Notes: a model not told the origin generated them from the sequence alone. DNA of 64,000 nucleotides from Rutpela maculata (GCA_936432065.2 OW386285.2:42277920-42341919), one strand, 5' to 3'; positions 32,230 to 44,226 are shown, counted from the first letter of the stretch. Numbers and translations are program-made.

Positions 32230-34200
32230 ATAATTGAATTGAGTAGACTGTAATCTCTGGGAAGATGATAATAGAGATGGGCAAAGAAAAAACTACTTAT
32301 TTATAAAAAGCTACAATTTGAGCCATCGTATACATTTCTTGGTTTTGATGGCAGGATTTCACAAGGGTGCAAAGTTTTATCAACAATTGTATATTTGAGC
32401 CGTTTTGTTAATCATTTTGATTTGAAATTTTAAGTGGTGATTGTACTTTATAAGAGCTATATTTCTTCAAAATTCCATTGAACATTATCCATTATTTTTG
32501 AAAGAACAATGATTTGTTTAGAAACGTATAATTCTGCAATATTCAATTTTTTTTTAAATAATAATAACAATTGGAATGGATTATAGTTTATGTACCTACT
32601 TTTATTGTACAGCTCATAACCAACATTTTCCTTCTTGTTGTTCTCCATAGGACTTATAGATTTCGAGATATTCAAAGAAAACCGACGGAAAACGCAGTTT
32701 AGAAATACGCCGACCTCGCAGAAACTGCAAAACTGAACTGCGAAAGTTCATCCCCTGCATACGTTAAAATAAAAAAACTGCCCTGACCAAACAATTCACA
32801 TTGCGAATTTTTTAGTCCTAATTTGACTCCACTATTTACGTCGAGGGTTAATAAAAATGAGTATGCACGAGGAAATAAAATATCATTTTATGTTCTTAAA
32901 ATTGTAAAATCTTTAAACATTTTTAATTTCGTTAAATACTGCTTTTTACTTTTGACAATTTCATTAAAGCACGTTGACTTGTGTTTGTTTAATGGTCAAA
33001 GCATGACAAAGGTAAATATAATGGCGTGTAGTAAACCAAACAAACTAGTGATAAAAAAAATTCGGGTTACTGGCCGTATTCAATACTTACATGGCAACCA
33101 TATGTACGTGAGGGAACTATATATCTCATTTTATAGCGGACAGTAATTAATTCCATGAGTCGCGTGTCATTAATGTTGTCGTCACATAAACAACCCTTTT
33201 GTAAATGAACAGAGGTTGGGTAAAAGTTTTATGACAGAAAAGATCTATATTACTTTCTGACGAGGAGTTGTTCCTAAATCGTTTAAAGAATACAAATTCT
33301 GGCAATAGTTCACAACAAATTTTTGTCTATCCGCTTTCAAGAAACTCGCTAAAAATTATGAAATAAAATGTCTAGTTAATTGCTAATACTTGTTAATCGT
33401 CCAGTTAATTGAACTTTACTACCTAATGCTGAAAATAAAGTCGTTTAAAAATACGTCTGTGTGTGTGCGCATAAGTTTCAATGGCACTGGTATCATACCA
33501 ACTAGCCAGTCATTAAATACGTCTGAATTCGTTATTTGTTCATTTTTATGCCGACCCTAACTCAATATTAGGTAATAAGATTCAATTTCGAATTCAATCA
33601 ACTGGGCGATGTGAAGCGACGGCTTATCTCATATGTTTTGAAAACGATTGATTGACTGATTTTTTTTTAAATTTTTTTTCACCTGTTTAGTTAGATTCTA
33701 AACAGTAAAAGGAAATATTTATTTATGATATTTTGAATTTTTAAGCTTTAATGTCAAAGAATTTACAAAAATATTGCAATTATGGCAGCCATAATGGATT
33801 CTCCATTTTGAATTCCACATTTGGCATTCTTAAAATACCTAACTACTTTTTTTAAAGCAATTTCGAAATCTGATTTTTTTTCACTGAGACATTAGGCATG
33901 TTTGTGACTAAATAAAAATTATCTCCAATTTTTGCTCACGAACCATATTTTGCAGTTTGAGAAAGATTGATTTATGCCAATCCAAGGTAATGATAGAAAA
34001 CCCATAGAAGAAGATACATACCCGTATGTATCTTTTATTTACTATAGGTTTTAACTTCGAAATAACGTCATATGAATTGAATTTCGTTCATTTTTGGCAA
34101 CTTAATAGTAAATGAATCAAAGGAAAGTTTCCATATTGTGCGTTTCTATTTTATGAGGAGACATGCAAATTTATAGGGGGTGGATCCTCCCTTTTTCAGG
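32230..34200. other. Interval without gene; dispersed-repeat phrases
   Basis: A 107-codon open frame at 32823-33146 shows no motif and is AT-driven. From about 33360 on, phrases such as AGTTAATTG, CCTAATGCTG and GCCATAATGGATTC recall the non-coding dispersed DNA at 26.7-27.4 kb. Confidence 0.4.
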
Positions 34201-34324
34201 GGGTGGCATCTAAAAAAACAACAAAAACATTGGAGCAGAAAGGGAAACAAATTTTGAGAAGAAATGGTTCTATGCAATTTTTCATAAATTGATAGCCTTT
34301 AAACGAGAAAAATATTATGTACAC

Positions 34325-34405
34325 TAATTCCCAAGATAGATAATAATTCCCCTAATTCCTTAGTAATTCTTCTAATTCCCTAGTAATTCCTCTAATTCCC
34401 TACAT
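34325..34405 (+). repeat. CTAATTCC tandem tract, first site
   Basis: Irregular copies of CTAATTCCCTAGTAATTCCT in about 80 bp. The same unit forms a longer tract at 37000-37128. Confidence 0.7.
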
Positions 34406-34936
34406 CGATAACTAGCTAACACTGATAGCATCACACTGCCTAATTTTTAACCGGAAAGACATAATTACAATTGCAAGTTAAATAAAAGTTTGCAAAAAAC
34501 AACAGCTTCTTCCTGCACCTAACATTAACTTACCTTCCTAATTCCAACACAATTGGACTTTCAGTTGTTAAGTTATCGTGCTTACAAGAAACGTGACGGA
34601 CGGACCTTTTGAAAGGTGTTCAGAATTAGATCACTAACACAATGTTATAAACATTTTTTCTCTTCAAACAGTATTATTTTCTGTTTTAGAAATGTGCCGA
34701 TCAAACTGCAATATACTTTTCGTCTTCGTATTTGCAAAGAGTATAGTAAAAGGAATTTTATTAACTATATTTCATCTCCTTTAAAATTTTTCTGTAAAAT
34801 CAATAGTTTGGCAGAAAAAAATTTCCTGTTTCTTTCGGAACTTATTAAAATTATGCCCTTTTCGAAAATATATATTTCAACAAAATGGGCAAACAAAGCC
34901 GTAAATATTATTTTAAAAATTCGTATATTTTTTGCA

Positions 34937-35587
34937 ATATACAACGTGATCTACCATGACATGCGGAAAATTTAACACCGGAGTTAAAAAAATGAAAAAT
35001 TAAAAAAAATGACCTTATTTTTTGTAGAAATGCGCTGCAATGTCTTTAACTAATCTGACGTAACGCGGTACAACCATATCACTTTATCAGACTTGGGATT
35101 GACACTATTGACAGCAAATCTGGATAGGATAGAAGCGACTTTTTGGTTTTAATCAAATCACACTATAAAAATAGCGAAATAAATCGAAAAGACACTGACC
35201 CTATGGTAATGAACCCTGAAACAGCAAGCAGATATAAGAGATATTTAGTTAAACCCGACAATAACACGGCGGTGTCCTGATTGTTCGACCGAAAGCAAAA
35301 AACGCGGCACTTTGATCTGTGCTTGCCGGCACATGCCGGCTTCAGTTTTTACGCCAATTAAGGAAAAGTAAACAACTCCAATACGTTCTTTCACCAGTAA
35401 GGTCGTCGACCTATTCCTGACCTACTCAAAATCAGGAGTGTATCTTCGCAAATTTACTAGTAATTTAATATACTAGATTACCTCAGAACCTTCTAAAATT
35501 TTGCAGGGGCTTTCCCACATTGAAGACTAGTACACCATTTTATTTTCCGCCTCGTGTTCGCATATCATGGTAGATCACGTTGTATAT
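34937..35587. repeat. Candidate TIR element with 23-bp inverted repeat
   Basis: ATATACAACGTGATCTACCA followed by TGA (34937-34959) is perfectly mirrored at 35565-35587. Similarity continues inward for about 25 bp (GACATGCGGAAAAT against its counterpart). The spacer has no ORF, and contains a short hairpin GCCGGCACATGCCGGC near 35328. No TSD was recognised. Confidence 0.5.
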
Positions 35588-36999
35588 GAAAATCGCAATT
35601 TGCGTAGACATTGTGCCTAATTTAAATTACTATAAAAGCTGACAAAATGAAGATAAATAAATTAATTGTCTACCACTTTAAAAGGATTAGAAATATTAAA
35701 TATTTAATAATCATTCAAAACCATTAAATTTTTGACATTTCATTTATTTAAAAAAAAAATTGTTCATAACAGATTGTACAAAAAACCCTGATTGTTGGCA
35801 GAGGAATTTTTGCTAAAGATATTTATTTTATAAAAACTGCATATACTGATGAATTTATCTATAAAAATTTAACAAAAATGGTTCCAAGCAATTTTTAGAT
35901 AGCACGCATTCTTAACATGTTATATACGAATATGCATTCAATGTTTATTTTTCTGGATTTTCTGGGAGTGTTGAATCTACGTTAGTAGATAAAAAACAAA
36001 CTAAAGACAATTGAATAAGCTTTTGATTTTATTTAGCCCATTTTTTGCGTATGGCCCACTGTTTTTGGTGAACGACAAAATAGTGAAAGAATGGCGTAAT
36101 TTTAAAAATCTATCTTGGTCTCGCTTTATCGTACAGACAACAAAAAATCAATATAAAGGTAATTTTTGAGGTACTTAATTTTATAAGTTTTTGAAAAGTT
36201 TCCTATTTTTTTCGCTAAAAGCAATATTTTTTTAGATGTTTTAAAAAAGACCTGTTTCTTTTAAATCTATTTTTTAAATAGACAAATGAAGCAAATGAGT
36301 TATACTTCTCATATAATTATTTCTTTTACTTTTAAGAACATACCCCCAGAATTTCAGTGGCTGAGGATTTTCTTCCGATTTTTTGCAATCCACAAATAGT
36401 ACCTAATTGCTTTCTATTAGGTTGTGATTGTTTATAATTTTTGAATTGCTGGAATGGATTCTTCTTACGACCAAATTGCGAGATGGGCAAATAAATCAGT
36501 GCATTAACTTTCCATGATTTATTTGATTTAATTAAACTCTGCTCACCTGTTTGTCACTGTTTATAAAATTGTTTTGTTTAGTTTTGGTTACAATGGCGAA
36601 ATTGATGCACATGCAAATCAGATACAGATCGGCAGCATATCCTGAGATAAAAGAGTACAAGAGAGAAAGTAGGGAAATTAGGAAAATAATGATGGATACC
36701 CTGCCTCCAGCATACACCACATTTCGTGAAATATTATTTGTATCACCTTGTCGTGTGTCAACGTAAGGCATTGCTTCTAACCGCGAGCGCTTTATACTGG
36801 GATAATATCCGTCTTTCTTTTTCTAATTTCTCTGTTTCCTTCCTTGCACTCGTTGAACTCAGGATGTGTATATAAAATAGATTTGGCGAATCTATATGAT
36901 AGAGCTATAAAGCGCGCACGTCTCGGCGTATGTTATTATGTATGAGTGCTACCATGTCTCGAGTTGCGCACGCCTCATATTAATTGGACACTCATTACC
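35588..36999. other. Interval without gene
   Basis: Nothing recognisable. Opposite-strand open frames at 36532-36771 and 36551-36766 overlap each other and show no motif. Confidence 0.4.
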
Positions 37000-37128
37000 T
37001 ACTAATTCCTAATAATTCCCCACTAATTCCCTAATAATTCCTGCTAATTCCTCACTAATTTCTCTAATTTCATGTAATTCCTACTAATTCCCACTAATTC
37101 CTACTAATTCCTGGAGCTTGTACACCAA
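37000..37128 (+). repeat. CTAATTCC tandem tract, second site
   Basis: About a dozen variants of CTAATTCCC/CTAATTCCT spaced 8-12 bases apart. Same unit as at 34325-34405. Confidence 0.75.
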
Positions 37129-37344
37129 AATTTCCTTGCGAAATACTCCTTGCCTTTAAGTTATAACAACTTGGGATTTTGTCTTGAAAAAAGAGGTATT
37201 TCAAAAGATTTTCGTCAAATAACTCGAAAAGTATTATATTGAGCGAAAATAAGTCAAATAAGAAAGCTGCTAAACTGAGGATGAGTTTTGTTTATTTTCT
37301 AATTTCTGTAGAATTAATGATTTCAGAGATCGGGAAGTATTAAG

Positions 37345-37570
37345 ATGGCGTCCGAACGTTTATAAGCCGAAGTATTTAGTTCAAATGTTAAATATCTCAA
37401 AAACTATGGCACTTACGTCAAAAATGTTAACATCCAAAATGAAAGAATATTAATTAGGCTTTCAAGTGGTTTTTAAATTGTTTCTGTAGCATAGAAACAA
37501 AGAAGTTATGACAGAAACAATATGCGGCTTCTCGTTTTTTTTTAATAAAAATGTCACAATTTCGTTAATG
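37345..37570 (+). repeat. Dispersed repeat, copy upstream of foldback
   Basis: GGCGTCCGAACGTTTATAAG...AAATATCTCAAAAACTATGG...TGTTTCTGTAGCAT corresponds to diverged sequence at 39835-40040 in the same orientation. The two lie on either side of the foldback element 37866-39471. The second copy continues into the repeat shared with 7468-7850. Confidence 0.55.
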
Positions 37571-37865
37571 TAAGTACTCAGTAATGGAAAAAAATATATT
37601 GTCAAATACCGTTGTTCAGTAACATATGGCATGATCTAGATGCTCAAATTTACAGCACTTGCTTTAGAAAAAAAAATGCATTTTAAACTATAAAGAAATT
37701 TCCGAAAAAACGTAAAATATTTTTGTTTCTTTGCAAATACCTAAATATTAGTTTTAGCGAAAAAATGGTGGATATCAAAAATAAACCAATAAACTGAGAA
37801 TGGATTTACTTTTTTAACCGAGAAGGAGGATGTTCTCAATTCGACCTTATGAATATTGCAAATTG

Positions 37866-39471
37866 TAGGCTATGGTCCGGCGGTCACATTGGGACTTTTC
37901 GTAGTTGGTAGTCCCAAAAAGGCCTAGAGCCTATAAAAGTTGGCCGATACAATTTTTTTTTTTTTTAATCTCTTCCTTAGAAAATTTTTAAACGTTCCCT
38001 CACGATTTTTTGATAAAAATTACTCTGCATTAATAGAAGTTAGTTTATAGTCCAGTCAACTAAAGGTTTCACCTCTAACTTGAGTGCTAATGAATGGATT
38101 TTGGTGAAATCTTATGCAATGTTTTTGTAATGACGTTAATAAAAGAGCTGAGAAAAAGATTAGAATAAGAAGTAATGTGAAGAGGTAGAAACACCTCTTT
38201 TATCACTGGTTCCGTAACTTGTAGAATTGAGTCAAAAATGAAAAAATACATTTTTGGCCCAAAATAAGATGTTTTTACTCTTGTGGATTTTTCGAAAAAT
38301 GCACATTTTAAAAAATCTGAAAAAACTCAGGTGAATGTATCATTGAGATACAAGACTTTTTCTATTTGCAACTTTTCTGGAAAGTGCCTTTTCACCGAGT
38401 TTTTGTTTGAAATTGTGGCGCTTTAAAAATATGTAATGTAAAAGTTTGAAAATTTAGACGTACCTATACATTGAGGCCTTCTAAACATTTTTTTATCTCT
38501 TAGAATTTTTTTGAAACTTGCTAATTTTCCGAGTTACAGGCAATCTTTCACGATAAATAATGTACTATATTTTTTGCACAAAAAATACATGAAAATTCGA
38601 AAAATGAAAGTCATTTATGTATATTATTATAAAAAAATATGAAACCTATATAGTTATACCATTTTTAAAAGTTCATTATAATTTTTAAATTTTCATGTAT
38701 TTTTTAATGTGCAAAAAATGTAGTACATTAGTTATCGTGAAAAATTGCCTGCAACTCGGAAAATTAGAAAGTTACAAAAAAATTCCAAAAGGCAGAAAAT
38801 GTTTAGAAGGCCTCAATGCATACGTCTGAATTTTCAAACTATTACATTACATATTTTTAAAGCGCTACAGTTTCAAAGAAAGAGGTAGTTTTTCATGTCT
38901 TTCCGGAAAAACTCTGTGAAAACGCACTTTACAGAAAAGTTGCAAATAAAAAAAGTCTTGTATTTCGATGATACATTCACCTGATTTATTTCAGATTTTT
39001 TTTTCAACTTTTACATTTCCCCTAACCCACTTTAATGAATTTTTGAATGGCCATATCTCGAAAAATATGCATTTTTCGAAAAAATTCACAAGAGTAAAAA
39101 CATATTTTGAGCCAAAAATGTGTTTTTTCATTTTTGACTTAATTCAACAAGTTACGGAACCCTTCAGATCATTTCTTACTCTAATCTTTCAGCTCTTTTA
39201 TTAACGTCATTACAAACACTTTCCACAAGGTTTCATCAAAATCCATTCATTAGCACTCAAATTAGAGGTGAAACCCCCAGTTGACTGAACTATAAACAAA
39301 CTTCTATTAACGCAGAGTAATTTTTTGTCAAAAAAGCTCGTGAGGGATCGTTTAGAAATTTTCTAAAGAAGAGATTAAAAAAAAAATTATTTGTATCGGT
39401 CAACTTTTATAGGCTCTAGGCCTTTTTGGGCTACCAACTACGAAAAGCCCCAATGTGCGGTGGTCCCCTAC
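37866..39471. mobile_element. 1.6-kb foldback element
   Basis: The segment is a nearly complete inverted repeat with arms of about 790 bp meeting near 38665. The outer block CACATTGGGACTTTTCGTAG (left) is mirrored by CTACGAAAAGCCCCAATGTG (right). Further matches are AATAAAAGAGCTGAG with CAGCTCTTTTATT, and the CGAAAAATGCACATTTT block. Outer ends are probably TAGGCTATGGTCC and GGTGGTCCCCTA; the TSD is not clear. No transposase. A frame at 38968-39204 lies wholly within one arm and is not a gene. Fragments of this family recur at 52445-52787 and 53826-53920. Confidence 0.78.
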
Positions 39472-39509
39472 TAAATTTATAAAACTACATCTAGTGAAAG
39501 GTGAACAGA

Positions 39510-39740
39510 AATTGGAAACAATTTTTAACCGACTTCATATTTTACGAGAATATTCGATAATTTATCGAAGTCGCCGGTAATTTCAATTCATTCACAAACA
39601 GGGAATTATTTTCGTGGAAACATTCACATGGTGCCCAACATAAAGAGAATTTCACAATAGTTTTCTTCACTATGTACAAGTTAAATAATTAAAAGAAGCT
39701 ACTAAAAAGGTTAAAAAGATTAAAAAAAATCGAACCACCA
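39510..39740 (+). repeat. Fragment of the 50330-54838 element family
   Basis: The run GAAGTCGCCGGTAATTTCAA followed by CATTCACAAACA, GTGCCCAACATAAAGAGAAT and AAAAGAAGCTACTAAAAAG matches the arms of the TTA-flanked element at 50455-50665 (same orientation) and about 54520-54690 (mirrored). It is a solitary piece. Confidence 0.7.
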
Positions 39741-39834
39741 TCTTACTATTTTGATGATTTTTTGAAGTGGGTTAGAATTTCTTTTATAGATTTATGTAGG
39801 ATTAATACTTTTGGAAATATTTAAGTTTATAGTT

Positions 39835-40330
39835 GGCGTCCAAAATGTTTTTAAGATGAAGTATTTAATTTATATGTTGAATATCTTAGAAACCATGACA
39901 CTTCTATCAAAATGTCTAAGAAACGGAATTAAAGATAGTTAATCATTCTTTAAAATGATTATTTGTTTCTGTATCATGAAGAATAAGGAAATTATGGCCA
40001 AGACAATGTTCGTTTTCATTCTTTTAACAGAATGTCGCCATTTTGTTATTGAAATTGTCCAGTAATTTTTTTTTAAATGCTTTTATTCACCCGCCATATT
40101 GTAGCCGTCATTTTTATTATTTTAATTTTGACTTCAGACTCGTAATCAGCGATCACAAAAACATAACTATCCTACGTTTCAAAATTAAATTACTAATATT
40201 TTTTCAAATATGAAATATTTAATTTAGAGGTGGTTTTCACCCCTTGAGGGTAAGAGCAAGTATCCGGACCATATAGAAACTGAAGATGATACCTTTTACT
40301 ACAATAATAACCCTTAACGAAAAATTCTCA
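39835..40330 (+). repeat. Dispersed non-coding repeat
   Basis: The first part matches 37345-37570 in the same orientation. The second part (40010-40330) matches 7468-7850 in reverse complement. No ORF or element borders. Confidence 0.6.
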
Positions 40331-40547
40331 TTAGATATGAGTTTATTCCTGAATACATATTTTTAACCTAGTTACTGTATTATCGAATTGGGCACCGCTC
40401 CCTTTTTAAAAATTTTTAAATGGAAAAGGATTAGGTTTCTTCTGGAATTATTTATTTCAAAATTAAATTTGAATTTTTGTGATTCATCTTACTATGTTAT
40501 AAATGATTTATGCATTGCAATAAAAAATTGAACATGTTGCTGTACAT

Positions 40548-40747
40548 CAGCGTTACCACATTTGGTAGATTTTTATTTCTTTTTAGTAGAATTTTAAGGA
40601 TTTTTGTAAAGTTTGGTAGGTAAAATTTGCTGGCAGATTTCTGATAATTATTATCAGAAATCTACCAGCAAATTTTACCAAACTTTAAAAAAAATCCTTA
40701 AAATTCTACTAAAAAGAAATAAAAATCTACCAAATGTGGTAACACTG
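40548..40747. mobile_element. hAT-type MITE with perfect 8-bp TSD
   Basis: The ends CAGCGTTACCACATTTGG and CCAAATGTGGTAACACTG are inverted repeats of hAT character. CTGTACAT flanks both sides exactly (40540-40547 and 40748-40755), the 8-bp target duplication expected of hAT transposons. The 200-bp body is a near-perfect palindrome with a short centre, so the element is young and non-autonomous. The open frame across it simply follows the palindrome. Confidence 0.92.
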
Positions 40748-40755
40748 CTGTACAT

Positions 40756-41500
40756 AGTTATTATTATTTATGTATCGAAAATACAGAATATACACAATTA
40801 ATGTAACTAGCCCTAAAATCTACCAGAGATGTTGTTTTCTCTATAAAACAGACAAAACAAGCTAACGGGCAGTAAATTACTCTAATAATGCAGAAGATTA
40901 TAAGATTACTGGACTTACATTTCATTGTTAAGAAATTTTCAAGTTCACTCATTTCACAAATAAATGGCAATTACTGAGCAAAAATTCATAATTCTACTCT
41001 CTTTTGTAGTTCTACTTAGATGTTCCTATAACATTTTGCGAATGAATGTATCAGAAAAAATGTACGACCAAAAATAATAAATATTTTCCCGTTGGACAGC
41101 TCTCATTTTAAGATGGCAACTACTTAACGTATTTAAATATACGTACTACATAACGTAGTATGACTATAGAAGATCATTTATCGCCTTTTTAATAGCTGAC
41201 AGCAGATGTCATGCAAGCTACATCTACGTAACAACAATAACATATTCATTATTCTGATAGGCGAGGGGGAACAAGTAAGGTATTCACTATATTTAAATCA
41301 GTTGATTTAACTTTTTTAACAATTATATTACTTTTGTCAGGCTTGCATAATCATAAAACCACAACAGAAGTTTTTATTGCTTATTGACTATTTTTTGCTT
41401 CTCTAATTCCGCATAAAAATTACACCTACAATCACGAGTACAAACTCATTGCGAAAACTTTAACAAACGGGAAAATATTCTAAATGGTGACTAATGGACG
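40756..41500. other. Interval without gene
   Basis: Nothing recognisable. A minus-strand frame at 40764-40970 shows no motif. Confidence 0.4.
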
Positions 41501-41502
41501 TA

Positions 41503-41727
41503 CAGTTCATCTCAAACTTATAGCAACATGAGGCCCAGTGTTTAAATGCAAAGTTAAGCACTTTATCCTACAAATAAATTAACTTAAGTTTAGAATATGC
41601 TTTTATTAAATACTTTAATATTGCAACTTCATATTCTAAACCTCTAGCTAATTTATTTGTAGGATAAAATGCTTAACTTTGCATTGAAACACTGGACCTC
41701 ATGTTGCTATAAGTTTGAGATGAACTG
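41503..41727. mobile_element. TA-flanked Tc1/mariner-like MITE, 225 bp
   Basis: CAGTTCATCTCAAACTTATA is mirrored at the right end (TATAAGTTTGAGATGAACTG), and arms of about 90 bp match almost perfectly. TA lies on both sides (41501-41502 and 41728-41729). CAGT-like termini with TA target sites are usual for Tc1-type elements. No ORF. Confidence 0.88.
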
Positions 41728-41960
41728 TAGTTGGTCTATAAAAGACGACTTCCTCAAAAAAATATGTAGGGTATAATTACTTTCATGTTATTAAATAAAC
41801 TGGTGTTGTTGGAAGACCAGACAATCAAAAAACGTAATATGAGGTTATAATATTGGAGAAAAGGAATAAAAAGAAATTTTAATAAAATGTATTGAGAACT
41901 TCTGGCCTGTTTGTACTTATAATATTCACTAGGTGAGTAACGGCTGTCGAAATTAACAAA

Positions 41961-42015
41961 GTTCAGATAAGTCGGGATGATCTAAAACTTAAAGATCTTC
42001 CCGACTTATCTGAAC
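41961..42015. repeat. Stem-loop with ~22-bp stem
   Basis: GTTCAGATAAGTCGGGATGA is mirrored by the right arm ending CCGACTTATCTGAAC, around a 9-base loop. It lies alone between MITEs. A weaker second pairing (CGGCTGTCG with GCCGTTGAC-like bases) flanks it. Confidence 0.6.
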
Positions 42016-42914
42016 ATTGCCGTTGACTTTTATATACAGGAGTTTATTCCTTAGTAATAAAAATGTGTAAAGATCATCGTAAGCAGTAACAAGAGAAAAA
42101 TCATTTATAAATAACAATTCAGATATATCACTACTAAACAACATATTTTACATTAGGTACTTTAAAAATTTTTTGTTTTTTCTGGAAAACCAAAAAAAAA
42201 AATCCGATGAGATGTAAAACTTAAATTAAAGATAATTAAAATCTTTGACGAACAACTGCAACAAATTTCATGTACAAATCGATGAAAAATATAAGTTTAG
42301 TTAGAAAACAGTTCATTATCATAACAACAAAGAAAAGCAAATCGCTCTATATGCACAATGCATATTTAAAGAATATAAAAATACCTACAATTTGATGCAC
42401 GGACATGGCCGTTACTTAAAGAATAAAACAGTAATGGAGAGTTTTAAGTGGCGGACCTGTATACAAAATGTTTAAAAAACAAATTACGAATGCAGGACGT
42501 ATATATCTTCTCGGATTTTCACCGTAGTCGGTTCTTTATCCGATTTGTCTAATGTCATCTTTATTAATCACCATTTGTTGGTATAATATACCGGGTGTCC
42601 CAGAATTATGTTAACAGCAATATCTCCGTTATTTGAAAAAATAATAATATGAATAAAAAAAAGACATGAAAGATTCAGTTTGATAAATGTCCCTCGAACC
42701 ATGTTGCCTTTTGCAATCCTAAGAAACCTAACTTTTTTCGACACTTGGGCTTACCTATTCTCCATGTAACAAGGTTATTTGAAATATGACTATAAGCAAG
42801 CCAGTAGTAAATATTCAGCACACCTTCAGTATTTACACAAAGTCTCAGCAGAAAAGGAAGCAGAGTTCAGCTTGGGGCAGACATGATTAATATAAACATA
42901 CACAGACCCACAAA
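42016..42914. other. Interval without gene; solitary mariner-type end
   Basis: A TACCGGGTGTCCCAGAATTA word at about 42588 looks like the outer end of a Tc1/mariner element, but no matching partner was found in the window. Confidence 0.45.
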
Positions 42915-42918
42915 AAAA

Positions 42919-43275
42919 GTGGTGTGTCCAGTAGGCTAGACCAGTATATCCTTATGTATTTTGACCCGCTGAATCCGAAGTCAGAATTTTCAGATTGGCT
43001 CGTTTTTCTCTCCAAAAACACCCCTAAAATGAAACAAATGTGGTGTGTCCGGCGGATCAGACCAGCAATGTATCCTTATGTATTTTGACCCACTGAATCC
43101 GAATCCGAAGTCAGAATATTCAAATTGGTTCGTTTTTCATTTCTAACCCTAAAAAAAACACCCCTAAATAAAAACAAGTGCTCTGTCCGGCGGATCAGAC
43201 TAATGTGCATTTTGACCTGCTGAATCCGAATCAGAATTGTCAGATTGGCTCGGTTTTCATTTCTAACCTCAAGAA
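42919..43275 (+). repeat. Tandem repeat of ~120-140-bp units, three copies
   Basis: Units start GTGGTGTGTCC or its variant at 42919, 43040 and 43178. Each continues with CGGCGGATCAGACCAG, TATTTTGACCCGCTGAATCC and CAGATTGGCTCGTTTTTC-type blocks. The second unit has a duplicated CCGAAT. The minus-strand frame at 43076-43321 is a product of this repetition. Confidence 0.8.
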
Positions 43276-43360
43276 ACATCAGTAAAGACCGGTTGTTTTC
43301 CTCTATTATAGAATAACACATAAAAAAACAACAGTGGTGTTATGTATCTATATGTACCTT

Positions 43361-43617
43361 CGGCGGGTTGTATCGCGTGTAGTCCCCCCTCAAGAAACAT
43401 GTAATTAGGTTTGTAAGCTGTTTGTTTCTTCTTCTTCTTCTAAATAAATAAAGTCTCAAAAAATATATTACTTTCAATACCTGCATATAGGTATTGAAAG
43501 TAATATATTTTTTGAGACTTTATTTATTTAGAAGAAGAAGAAGAAGAAGAAACAAACAGCTTACAAACCTAATTACATGTTTCTTGAGGGGGGGACTACA
43601 CGCGATACAACCCGCCG
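43361..43617. repeat. Near-perfect palindrome, ~125-bp arms
   Basis: The left arm CGGCGGGTTGTATCGCGTGT... (43361-43482) and the right arm (43489-43617) are complementary over their whole length apart from one extra CTT repeat unit and one extra C/G in a homopolymer. The loop is six bases (GCATAT). Differences only at slippage-prone runs imply a recent inverted duplication. Open frames through it are mirror artefacts. Confidence 0.92.
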
Positions 43618-43962
43618 GAGCCAACCCGGGCGACACGCTTCGAAGACTGCACGGGCAACCCAACTTTTACGAGTTGGTCTCGCAATCCCCAAAGTACACC
43701 GCCCAGGCTGGCCCCAGCCAGCTCCATCGCATGCACGTCCCTCAAAGGAAGTATTACATAGTATTATTATCATTATTATTTCATTCAAAAACACAATACA
43801 AGGATTCTTAATAAGTACTACACTTAGATTCAGTAATACCTAAATATGAAAGTGTATATGAAGCTAAGCATTTATTATTAGTTTAATATAATTTATGTAC
43901 TAAAAAATGGCGGTAAGGTTGTAATATATTTACTAATTATCTACAGGACTGATTTGTTTGAG

Positions 43963-44226
43963 TTACAGAAATATCGCCTTAATTTCTTTTTTAAATTTGC
44001 GCGGAGTTGTGTCGTAGATTCCCGAAGATATCTTGTCTTGAAATTTGTTATATATTATGCACATGCTGTTTAGTAAGGAATAATTTCTAGTTATTTTAAA
44101 AACTGTGCTTTTAGGTCGCATTCTTCGGTCAGGAACATATAAATTTAACTTTGATATTACGTAAGGACTATCTAATTTATTATTTAAGATCTTGTAGAGA
44201 AACATAAGTATCATTTTCGAAATCAT
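43963..44226 (-). pseudogene. C-terminal end of a LINE ORF2 (reverse transcriptase)
   Basis: The reading FLYKILNNKLDSPYVISKLN, then LYVPDRRMRPKSTVFK, NYSLLNSMC and YNKF resembles the tail common to LINE ORF2 proteins of the jockey/CR1-like type: a leucine-rich helix, a basic VP-x-R-x2-R region and a final NSxxxxxxxxYN segment. It stops at 43963. No upstream RT domain is present; the sequence on its 5' side is instead the host-like coding part, in another frame, with the junction between about 44195 and 44226. It is the 3' module of the chimeric retrocopy. Confidence 0.68.

Noticed and set aside
32823..33146. A 107-codon plus-strand open frame.
   Set aside because: No recognisable motif, no neighbouring exon signals, AT-driven composition.
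34616..34975. A 119-codon plus-strand open frame.
   Set aside because: Residues are dominated by F, I, K, N and S as expected of AT-rich noncoding DNA; no motif, no credible start context, and it overlaps the inverted repeat at 34937.
42919..43275. A CRISPR-like array of direct repeats.
   Set aside because: Units are long, unequal and contiguous with no uniform spacers, and the context is a eukaryotic repeat-rich genome.
43494..43843. Open frames of 105 and 88 codons with GC-rich stretches.
   Set aside because: They span the palindrome arm and the GC-rich flank; the opposite strand is open over the same bases, and no family was recognised.
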